A stretch of 33,113 bases of DNA. Origin: Rhodospirillaceae bacterium (GTDB lineage: Bacteria; Pseudomonadota; Alphaproteobacteria; Rhodospirillales; UBA2165). Shown here piece by piece: positions 1-7,001 of this stretch. Position 1 is the first letter of the stretch, and each line of letters opens with the position of its first letter. A program made the translations under genes and the position numbers. The notes under the pieces were generated by a model. The model was given only the letters and a program-made list of their open reading frames with translations, did not search any database and was not told where the DNA came from. The DNA is taken from contig PBQI01000106.1 in the NCBI GenBank assembly GCA_002725625.1, forward strand, positions 1-33,113, read 5' to 3'.

Positions 1-65
1 AAATTTGTGGGTAAATTTACCAGAAATTATTAACTTATTGTATTTACTATGGAAATTATGTACAA

Positions 66-158
66 TGGCGGAGGGAGAGGGATTCGAACCCTCGATAGAG
101 CTTTAAACCCTATACCGGTTTAGCAAACCGGCGCCTTCAGCCGCTCGGCCACCCCTCC
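66..158 (-). tRNA. tRNA-Ser (anticodon GCU)
   Basis: On the minus strand the acceptor arm starts GGAGGGG and pairs with TCCCTCC (one G-T pair), followed by discriminator G and an encoded CCA. The anticodon stem-loop is CGGTTT-GCT-AAACCG, giving GCU, which reads AGC/AGU serine codons. A long variable arm and the T arm GAGGG-TTCGAAT-CCCTC fit the class II serine shape. Length is 93 nt with CCA. Confidence 0.97.
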
Positions 159-839
159 GTATATATAATTTATTGATATCCCATATAAATATTTGAAAAA
201 CAACTATTTTTTTAACCGCATAAAGTTAAATAGGGTCGCTAATTGATCACAAGAATTTACTTTATTGAACCTCCAGTTTGCTTCCTGAAAGTAGTTTGGC
301 TGGGCACTGATACCGGCACCGCTCAGCACCGTCCGGTTTATGCCGTAAATGTTGTTGACCTGGAGGATGGATTCGCGCCAGTGGCCGCCTTCGGTGCCAG
401 CTTTCAGCAAAAAGTTCAAAGTGGGAATAAGGACCCAGACACCGACGAATTATATACAGTTTTGAGGAAAGTATAGAAGCCAATTGGCAATGGTAATGCT
501 GCCAAAAGAGCAACAATCATTGGGACGTATAATATTCTTTTATCGATTGCAGTAAGGACCTCCCCTTAATCTATCATCAAGCCTACCTAAAAAAACAGCG
601 TACCTTAGGCAGCCCCAAATATGCTCCATTATCTAAATGAAAATGTGTCAGGTGATTGCGATCAGATGGAGGACCGAGGGCAAGCGAGCATTTCCAGCAA
701 GCTGAATGAAAAGCCTTTCTTAAAAACCATGCTTGTATATTATTTTTCCTGTAATCCTCAACTTTTACTGACATTGATCCCATTATAAATTTTTTGATGT
801 CGATACCATTCGCATATGCATGTTCACTCATAACCGGGG
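159..839. other. gene-poor AT-rich stretch, no recognisable gene
   Basis: About 680 bases with no convincing gene. On the minus strand a 34-residue reading frame at 416-520 encodes one hydrophobic segment (MIVALLAALPLPIGFYTF). It is followed in another frame by a longer open stretch (204-419), which could be a decayed membrane-protein gene. Another minus-strand frame at 583-831 has no family I recognise. None has clear ribosome-binding signals. The tRNA-Ser promoter should lie just right of 158 but I see no clear boxes. Confidence 0.4.
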
Positions 840-986
840 ATGGTACACGCGCTTAAAAAGGCCCAAAAGAAGGTTGAATTCATCGTCTATCCGCCCTATG
901 GCGGCGATGGATACCAGTTGTTTTCCTCCGTCAGCGGTTATTGGAAAGACGTCACCGCCTTTCTGGACAGGCATCTGAAGGGCTAA
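840..986 (+). pseudogene. C-terminal fragment of a dienelactone hydrolase-family alpha/beta hydrolase
   Basis: An open stretch of 48 codons ends at a TAA. It reads as the last part of a dienelactone hydrolase-family protein: a short helix rich in Lys, the strand VEFIVYPPYGGDGYQLF, then GYWKDVTAFLDRHLKG. In intact relatives this end carries the loop preceding the catalytic His and the final helix; full proteins are usually 230-300 residues. Here the reading frame upstream closes at once (TAA at 831-833) and no nucleophile or Asp portion is visible nearby, so this is a truncated relic. Family assignment is by motif only. Confidence 0.55.
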
Positions 987-1162
987 CCGGCGAGTTCTAG
1001 CGATTTGCCGATTGGCGGGAGCCCTCGTGTTTATTCCCTTCGGGGATTACGATAAACCAGAAATCCTACTTTATAAAAACTCCTTATTTTGTCCCAAAGC
1101 GTTGAAGGAGAAAACCGTATATTATATAAGGTGACAGCCAGTTCTAGATATCGTTTCTGTCC

Positions 1163-2023
1163 TTATTGTCTGGTTTGGAAGGCCCGCCCGCAGCCAATTG
1201 GATCTTTTAAATACCATTCGTGCAGTTCTTTTATTTCGGAACAATATTTTCCCCCCGCCTCCTGGTATGCTTTCGCTTCTTCTGAACCCACGCTAACTTC
1301 TGCCATTGCAAAGCTCGAGCGCTCCTGAACGCTATTCCACCATTTAGTTGACAATGGGCGATTTTCAAGCCAAATCGGTAGAATTTGTAGATCTTGCAGC
1401 CGGGCAAAAAATGGGCCCAAAGCGATTTCCACGAGCGAGTATTGCTGGCCTAAAATCCAGGGGCCGCCTTTATCGAGAGCAACCTCGAGATTTTGAAGTA
1501 AGTCTTCCCAGGCTGCGACTGCGCGTAAAACATAAGGTGATTGGATACCGTCTGCGACACAAGATCTTTGCCGGTGCGTTCGATCGATATCTGTCTGTTT
1601 TATGAAATGTGATTCCCGCGCCTCTTCCCCCATTCCGTTTAGGCGGTCTCGGAAGACCATACTGAAACTTAGTGAAGAAACCGATTGATAAAGTGCTTCA
1701 TCGCTATTTTTTATCCATTCCTGCATTCGGGTCCTGCCTTGAGGTGATTCAGGTTTCAGTGCATTTTGGGAAAACACGTTATCGAGATAATTACTGATAA
1801 TCGAGGATTCACGTACTGCATGCCCATTATGTACCAGTGTCGGCACTTGCGCTTTCGTATTCAGCTTCAGATATTCGGGGTCAAACTGTTCATCCTTGAA
1901 CAAAAGGATTGGATGGTCTACCCAATCCTGGATATTCTTTTCATAAAGGGTCATCCGAACCCTTTCAGAGCAAATCGATTCGATCGAATGATAAAGTTCA
2001 AGGCGGTTTTCTCGATCTGTCAT
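1163..2023 (-). CDS. glutathione S-transferase family protein (LigF-like)
   Basis: Encodes 286 residues. Residues about 8-85 form the thioredoxin-fold domain with an active-site segment SICSERVRMTL near residue 16 and the cis-proline/glutathione-binding motif QVPTLVHNG followed by ESSIISNYLD. The rest is the helical GST domain. By eye it resembles the LigF beta-etherase lineage more than MaiA; the Ser of ICSER falls where LigF has its active-site Ser (recalled alignment, not computed). A strong GGAGG lies 7 bases before the ATG. It follows the arylsulfotransferase-like gene on the same strand after 186 bp. A close paralogue, by eye roughly half identical, is at 16203-17027. The true substrate is unknown; reductive aryl-ether cleavage or glutathione conjugation are plausible. 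Confidence 0.85.
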   Translation of the reverse strand: MTDRENRLELYHSIESICSERVRMTLYEKNIQDWVDHPILLFKDEQFDPEYLKLNTKAQVPTLVHNGHAVRESSIISNYLDNVFSQNALKPESPQGRTRMQEWIKNSDEALYQSVSSLSFSMVFRDRLNGMGEEARESHFIKQTDIDRTHRQRSCVADGIQSPYVLRAVAAWEDLLQNLEVALDKGGPWILGQQYSLVEIALGPFFARLQDLQILPIWLENRPLSTKWWNSVQERSSFAMAEVSVGSEEAKAYQEAGGKYCSEIKELHEWYLKDPIGCGRAFQTRQ

Positions 2024-2081
2024 TTCTTTTCCTCCATTCGGTTTAATGTCCTTTTGTCGAGATTATAATCCGAGGAAACTG

Positions 2082-2098
2082 ATGCAACATGGTTGCAT
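2082..2098. promoter_or_regulatory. possible operator palindrome upstream of the 1163-2023 GST
   Basis: The perfect inverted repeat ATGCAAC-ATG-GTTGCAT lies 59-75 bases before the GST start, in a plausible place for a dimeric repressor or activator site. No cognate regulator is adjacent. It differs from the MarR-type element near hmgA, and could instead be chance or part of a small reading frame that overlaps it. Confidence 0.35.
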
Positions 2099-2209
2099 TG
2101 GCGGCGATTTTTTCCCACTTGGCGAGGTTTTTGACGTGAGCAGCCATTATCCGCTTGATGACCTTGGGAATGGCAGTTAATAAACTTTTACGGTGCTTAG
2201 CCAACAAAC

Positions 2210-3280
2210 TTACAGTTTAATCAGCCGGTTTTGAATTTCAGGACCGTCGAAATCGTATCGATAAGCCCGGAAGATTAAATTGGTGCCGCTATCGGGCCGG
2301 TTCGAGATGTTTGGTACGAAGAAAGGTGAAATATATTCCCAAACCACTTCTTTTTGTGGTGTAACCTCGAAAACGCGTCCCCATTGACCTTCGCAAATCA
2401 AAGTATTTCCATTTTTCAGACGCTGGGCACCTGAAATGAACGGACTTGCAAAAGTATATTTGGGTGTTCCTTGATATTCCCACACCGGTTCCTTTGTAAC
2501 AGGATCAAACTCCAAGACCTTGGACCCCTGGCCGATGCCGCCGGGAACTTGGTTACAGAAGACCATGTAGTTGCCGTTCTCAAGCATTTGGAAATCGTGC
2601 TGATGGCCCAATTCGCTCCCCATCCATTCAAAACTGAACTGGCCGGTTTGACGGTCGATGACAGCGATTAGATTGTTGTGCCGCCAACTCACTAGGACAT
2701 CACCGTTCTCCAGTGGTTGGATAGAATTGGCATGTGCCCATTCATTTTGAGGCGCCATTGGCGCCCTGGGGTATTTTTCAATCTCAAGGTTTTCGTGGGC
2801 GTACCACTCCCAGACCGTTTTGCCAGCTGAGTTTACTTCGCGAATATATTCACCATAGATGCCGTCTTCGTGTTCGGTCCCGGGCAGGCCACCCTGAACT
2901 CGTGCAGCCGCTGCCGTTGGCAGCGCCACCCACCCGAGATAAATCGTGTTGCCGTTGTCACAGCGGCGAAAGTCGTGATGTTGGTTGTCGTCTTGATATT
3001 CCCATACCACCGTGCCTTCCCAGGTAATTTCTTGGATTTTTCCGCCTTTGGCATGTAACCCTTTTGGACCATTAGGCGTTTTGATTGCCGCCAGAAGATT
3101 GCCATTAGGCAGCAGATAGGCGTAGTTGCCTGGCGGCGCTTCAAGCATCCACCGATGCAGAATTTCGCCTTTCATGCCGATAAGGTACGTCATATTCTGG
3201 CCTAAGGGTGAAAACAAAGTGGCGCCGTTATGGGCGCGCTCACGCTTGTGCTCAGTAACGCCAAAATTGCTAAATCTCAT
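2210..3280 (-). CDS. arylsulfotransferase (ASST)-like beta-propeller protein
   Basis: Encodes 356 residues built of repeated blades with the rhythm 'L-x-NGN' followed by 'W-E-Y/W' (for example LLPNGNLL, GTVVWEYQ, CDNGNTIYLGW, LENGDVLVSWR, LENGNYMVFCN, LKNGNTLICEG). This pattern, with WAHANS (H183), SWRHNN (R200) and GHQHDF (H226/H228), fits the arylsulfotransferase propeller family, whose classical members move sulfate between phenols independently of PAPS. Unlike classical periplasmic ASST, no signal peptide is present: the protein begins MRFSNFGVTEHKRER, so it should be cytosolic. Many such homologues have no proven sulfotransferase activity. It starts with ATG behind a GGAAG-like site and lies upstream of a GST gene on the same strand. 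Confidence 0.75.
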   Translation of the reverse strand: MRFSNFGVTEHKRERAHNGATLFSPLGQNMTYLIGMKGEILHRWMLEAPPGNYAYLLPNGNLLAAIKTPNGPKGLHAKGGKIQEITWEGTVVWEYQDDNQHHDFRRCDNGNTIYLGWVALPTAAAARVQGGLPGTEHEDGIYGEYIREVNSAGKTVWEWYAHENLEIEKYPRAPMAPQNEWAHANSIQPLENGDVLVSWRHNNLIAVIDRQTGQFSFEWMGSELGHQHDFQMLENGNYMVFCNQVPGGIGQGSKVLEFDPVTKEPVWEYQGTPKYTFASPFISGAQRLKNGNTLICEGQWGRVFEVTPQKEVVWEYISPFFVPNISNRPDSGTNLIFRAYRYDFDGPEIQNRLIKL

Positions 3281-3330
3281 GATAATTGCTTCCAGTTGGG
3301 TGAGAATTCAATTTCAAGTCTAGCCCCTCA

Positions 3331-3359
3331 ATTTGTGAAAACATGGGCCTATCTGTCAA
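3331..3359 (-). promoter_or_regulatory. candidate sigma-70 promoter for the ASST-like gene
   Basis: On the minus strand a perfect TTGACA (3354-3359) is followed after exactly 17 bases by ACAAAT (3331-3336), a weak -10. It sits about 50 bases before the ATG at 3280. The -35 is convincing, the -10 only half matches consensus. Confidence 0.35.
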
Positions 3360-3368
3360 ACTGATTTT

Positions 3369-4067
3369 TTATCCCTCCTCATCTTTGCTGCCATAAATCC
3401 GCTCCATGTCCGGTTTTTCCGTGGCGAAATAGTGAACCCAGATATAGGCATGGCTGAACGCGGCCAGGATCATGGCTGTCACTGACTGAAACAGAAACAT
3501 GGGGATCCAAAGCGAGAAAAAGCCGAATACATACATGGCGTTGGACGTCCAGCCGAAAATACCCTGATGCACCAAAGGCGCTGAGCGATAGGAGGGGTCG
3601 AAGTGATCGATCCCGAAGGCACGCCGGAAAGTGAAAAAGTGAACGATGGAATACATCATATATATGACCGGCAGTACCAAGATCACCGAAACACAGAAGC
3701 CGATCCAGGCATTGAGATCGAGGGTTCCCCGATTTGACCAGCCCAGCGAAAAAACGAGCATTGGTCTTAGAACGAATAAAAGGGTAAACAGGGCGGCATA
3801 AAGATCAAAGGCCTTTTCCCCGAACCATCGGGTCAGCGCCTGGTCATGAAGTTGCACCCGCCAGCAGAACCAAACATAGACTTGGTGAATTACCGCATCG
3901 GCAATTACCAGGACGACCCAGCAGGATGTAGAAAGGCCCAAAAAAGAACCAGTTCGGAACCCGGGCGTGTCGCGCAATGCGTATATGGCACCTAAAAGGA
4001 TTGCCAAGGCTGCAAAATGCAGGACTTGCCCTTCGAAGATCAGTTTGGGTTTCGACGTTTTGTTCAT
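3369..4067 (-). CDS. integral membrane methyltransferase-like protein (ICMT/PEMT type)
   Basis: Encodes 232 residues with about six hydrophobic segments (near residues 15-30, 45-65, 90-108, 122-140, 172-190 and 192-212). The C-terminal pattern HAYIWVHYFATEKPDMERIYG resembles the cytosolic signature of isoprenylcysteine carboxyl methyltransferase and phospholipid methyltransferase relatives, where a conserved Glu and Tyr lie near the S-adenosylmethionine site. The substrate cannot be told. ATG follows AAGGGAAAA. It stands alone between the P450 (260 bp away, same strand) and the arylsulfotransferase-like gene (88 bp), and may be co-transcribed with either. The assignment rests on topology and this tail only; an uncharacterised membrane family is the alternative. 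Confidence 0.6.
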   Translation of the reverse strand: MNKTSKPKLIFEGQVLHFAALAILLGAIYALRDTPGFRTGSFLGLSTSCWVVLVIADAVIHQVYVWFCWRVQLHDQALTRWFGEKAFDLYAALFTLLFVLRPMLVFSLGWSNRGTLDLNAWIGFCVSVILVLPVIYMMYSIVHFFTFRRAFGIDHFDPSYRSAPLVHQGIFGWTSNAMYVFGFFSLWIPMFLFQSVTAMILAAFSHAYIWVHYFATEKPDMERIYGSKDEEG

Positions 4068-4277
4068 AATTTTCCCTTTTTGAGAATTAAGTGTAAACGA
4101 CCTCTGGGTAGTAAGACGAATACGGTTTCAATGAACAATCCAACAGCAGGCTCACAGGAGTTGCCAGGAATAGGATTTCTCGGGTTCCGTGCCAAAGGAT
4201 TCTTCGAGCCTGGCATGATTCGAATTCAGGAGGCGTTAATCTAGCTGAACGTCTGCAAATCCGGAAAACTGGGGCTG

Positions 4278-4291
4278 GTGATAGCTATCAC
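4278..4291. promoter_or_regulatory. perfect 14 bp palindrome between P450 and membrane protein genes
   Basis: GTGATAGCTATCAC reads identically on both strands. It lies 37 bases past the P450 stop and about 210 bases before the start of the membrane protein, in an otherwise empty 260 bp gap. It has no spacer and no T-run, so a protein-binding site is more likely than a terminator. No regulator is adjacent. Confidence 0.35.
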
Positions 4292-4327
4292 GGTCAGCAG
4301 CCGACAGCCAGGTTTTAGGACGTAAAA

Positions 4328-5548
4328 TCACGTCACTGCGACAGGAAGTTTGTCCAGACCTCGGAAACGGGCACGGCCGTGAAATTTCTTCTCGCCGTTT
4401 TTTCTCAATTTAGGAAAACGGTCAACAAACTTGCCGATGGCAATACGGCCTTCGATGCGGCCCAGCGTATTACCCATGCAGATATGCTTGCCAATACCGA
4501 AGGCAATCTGCGGATTGTGCGCGCGGCCGACGTCCACGGATTCCGGGTTGTCAAATTCTTCCGGGTCCCGGTTGGCTGCGCCGATGCAGGTGTGGATAAA
4601 AGCGTCCTTGGGGATGGTCACTGTTGCATCTTCCGGCCCGAACTCAACATCGGCCGTGGCCTTGCGGTTTCCAATCTGAAGAGGACTCTCGAAGCGGAGA
4701 AATTCTTCAACAGCGGTTTTGATAAGGCCAGGATCATTCTGTAATCGTTTCAACTGATCAGGATAATCTAGCAGGATGGAAATGCCGTTTCCTACAAGAT
4801 TGGCCGTGGTCTCATGGCCGGCATTCAAAAGAAATATACAGTTCTGCACAAGTTCTACAGGGGTCAATTTCTCGCCGTCAATTTCACCAAAGATCAAAGC
4901 TGCTAAAACTTCGCCCTGGCCGGCCTGGCCCGGCATTTTCCACCGCACTTGGATCAGTTCTTCCAGCATGGCACCAAACTCCTCCACCGCATCATGCCCG
5001 GCCTGCAATTTTTCGGGCGGTACGACGGGATCAAGGGCACCCAATATCAGGTTGGAATAATTGTGGAGAAGATGACGGTGTTCTTCCGGCACACCCAGCA
5101 TGTAGGATATAACTTCTGTCGGCAGAGCTAGAGCGTAGTCCTCAATGATGTCAAACTCCCCTTGCCTTTCCAGGCGGTCTAGAAGATTATTTATTACTTG
5201 CTCCACCAGGGGTTCCAACTCCGTCAACTTTCTGGGAGAAAAAGCGCTAGCCAACAACTTGCGAATTCGCGTGTGGACGGGCGGGTCGTTGAACACCAGG
5301 CTGGTCGTGTGATGGGTATAGAGAGGCCCGTCACCAAACTTAGGCTTGAAGTCGACCGTCTTGTCGGAACTCATGCCCGGATGTTTGAAGGCTTTCACCA
5401 CATCGGCAAAGCGGGTGAGAATAAACGTTCCGTCGGGATTGCGGTAAACGGGTGCTTGCTCCCGCAACTTCCGGTAAACAGGATAAGGATCGTCAAGAAA
5501 ATCCTGATCGATCTTATTTATGTCAAACGCCAGTTCATGATCCGGCAT
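4328..5548 (-). CDS. cytochrome P450
   Basis: About 406 residues, normal for a soluble bacterial class I P450. Visible landmarks are the I-helix oxygen-activation motif AGHETT (around 243-248), the K-helix ExxR in EEFLRFESP (around 282-285), the meander region, and the haem loop FGIGKHICMG with the Cys thiolate near 357. No membrane anchor is present. A TTG lies one codon upstream, but the ATG at 5546-5548 is the natural start. It needs a ferredoxin and reductase, not encoded here. The gene is divergent from a UbiD-family decarboxylase, which with nearby ring-cleavage genes suggests hydroxylation or O-demethylation of an aromatic or isoprenoid substrate; that is inference. Confidence 0.95.
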   Translation of the reverse strand: MPDHELAFDINKIDQDFLDDPYPVYRKLREQAPVYRNPDGTFILTRFADVVKAFKHPGMSSDKTVDFKPKFGDGPLYTHHTTSLVFNDPPVHTRIRKLLASAFSPRKLTELEPLVEQVINNLLDRLERQGEFDIIEDYALALPTEVISYMLGVPEEHRHLLHNYSNLILGALDPVVPPEKLQAGHDAVEEFGAMLEELIQVRWKMPGQAGQGEVLAALIFGEIDGEKLTPVELVQNCIFLLNAGHETTANLVGNGISILLDYPDQLKRLQNDPGLIKTAVEEFLRFESPLQIGNRKATADVEFGPEDATVTIPKDAFIHTCIGAANRDPEEFDNPESVDVGRAHNPQIAFGIGKHICMGNTLGRIEGRIAIGKFVDRFPKLRKNGEKKFHGRARFRGLDKLPVAVT

Positions 5549-5656
5549 CAAATTTCAAGGACCTCTGTTTTTGCATGATTTCCCCATGAATTTCCTCTAA
5601 TTTCCTGACTTCTTCAAGTTCAAATGATGTCAACAAGATCAGAGGAGTGGCTTAAA

Positions 5657-6979
5657 ATGACTGCCGAAAAAGACCTCCGTGCCTATCTGGACAAGCTGCG
5701 AAAAGCTGGTGAGCTTTTCCACATCGATAAAAATGTTGATCCCAAAACGGAAGCACCAGCGCTGCTTAAAATGAGCGTAAAAAGGGGAAAGGCTCTTTTC
5801 TTTGAAAGCATTACCGGCAGTTCGATGAAGGTCATTGGCAACACCCTGGCATCCCGAGATTGGATTGAGAAGGCCCTAGGCTGTGGCAATCAGAGTATTA
5901 TTGAATGGTTTAGCGATCGATCGTCAACCAACCTGCCCGCCGTTAAGGTTGAGACAGCTCCTGTAAAAGAGGTAGTCGAAAGCTCCATCAATCTTCATAA
6001 AATGCCAATTTTTACTTACCATGAGGAAGATGGGGGACCCTATATCACGGGCGGCGCCTGTATTCAGAAAGACCCGGAATCGGGTCGGCAAAATGCCGGC
6101 TATTACAGTCTTCAACTAAAATCCAAAGACGAACTGGCGTTAAGAATGTTACCCAGCGCTCAAGGCTTCGATATTTTCGAGAAACGGATAAACCATGAAA
6201 AAGCGGCCGAGATGGCGGTGGTAATTGGCCTCCACCCCATAGAGATGCTGGCAACGGCCGCCCATACCCATTTTGACGAATTTGAATTGGCGGGGGCACT
6301 GAGGGGCGAACCACTTGAATTGGTGAAGTGCGACAGTATCGACGTGGACGTGCCGGCCCATGCGGAAATAATTCTTGAAGGGGTAATCTTTCCAGACAGA
6401 AAAGAACCCGAAGGCCCAATCGGCGATTGGCTCGGTTACTATCCTTTGGTTGAAGACCGTAACATTTTTAAAGTTCAGCACATAACCACCCGTAAGAACC
6501 CGATCTATCAGGCTATACTGTCCGGTTCGGGTGACGAGAATATTCTTTTGTCAATACCGCGCATGGCCGATGTGCTTAAGGCAGCGCGCAAGGCCGCTTC
6601 CGGGGTTAAGGATGTTTCCCTCGATCCGTTTTTAATGATCTGCATCATTCAGATGAGCAAACGTTTCGAGGGCGAACCCATGAACGCCATTCTGGCTGCC
6701 TTCGGCGAAGTTCCATTTGTCAAGATCTGCATCGCCGTTGACGAGGATGTTGACCTCTTGAATATGAACGATGTCATGTGGGCGGTTGTGACGCGAACGC
6801 GGTTGGAAGAGGATACTAACATCATCGGTAACTTGATGGGTTTTTCCAGAGATCCCAACCGGCACTACAAATCCAAACTGGCCATCGACGCTACCTGCCC
6901 AATCGACAGCAAAGACGACTACCGCCGCGCCCAAGTAGTCAATCCGGGGATTGATCTGGACAGTTATCTGGCTGATTAA
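5657..6979 (+). CDS. UbiD-family decarboxylase
   Basis: About 440 residues reading through as a UbiD-family protein: N-terminal DLRAYLDKLRKAGEL, central ITGGACIQKDPESG, the block HAEIILEGVIFPD, then EGPIGDWLGYY, and a C-terminal region ending near NPGIDLDSYLAD. UbiD enzymes use prenylated FMN made by UbiX to (de)carboxylate aromatic or alpha,beta-unsaturated acids. AGGAG at 5643-5647 is well spaced for the ATG at 5657; an ATG at 5624 would add 11 residues without a ribosome site. No ubiX is in the window. The gene is divergent from the P450 and converges with the molybdoenzyme gene (22 bp between stops). It is probably catabolic rather than the ubiquinone-pathway UbiD, given its context. Confidence 0.9.
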   Translation: MTAEKDLRAYLDKLRKAGELFHIDKNVDPKTEAPALLKMSVKRGKALFFESITGSSMKVIGNTLASRDWIEKALGCGNQSIIEWFSDRSSTNLPAVKVETAPVKEVVESSINLHKMPIFTYHEEDGGPYITGGACIQKDPESGRQNAGYYSLQLKSKDELALRMLPSAQGFDIFEKRINHEKAAEMAVVIGLHPIEMLATAAHTHFDEFELAGALRGEPLELVKCDSIDVDVPAHAEIILEGVIFPDRKEPEGPIGDWLGYYPLVEDRNIFKVQHITTRKNPIYQAILSGSGDENILLSIPRMADVLKAARKAASGVKDVSLDPFLMICIIQMSKRFEGEPMNAILAAFGEVPFVKICIAVDEDVDLLNMNDVMWAVVTRTRLEEDTNIIGNLMGFSRDPNRHYKSKLAIDATCPIDSKDDYRRAQVVNPGIDLDSYLAD

Positions 6980-7001
6980 AAATTTCTGGCCACATTATAC
7001 A

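Noticed and set aside
10-21. Palindrome GGTAAATTTACC downstream of tRNA-Ser
   Set aside because: Short and AT-rich with no T-run; neither a convincing terminator nor an operator.
583-831. 82-codon minus-strand frame (starts MSEHAYANGIDIKK)
   Set aside because: AT-rich, no ribosome site, no recognisable family and isolated; kept only as part of the gene-poor stretch.
4131-4244. 37-codon plus-strand frame between P450 and membrane protein genes
   Set aside because: No ribosome-binding site, no family, and too short to separate from chance.
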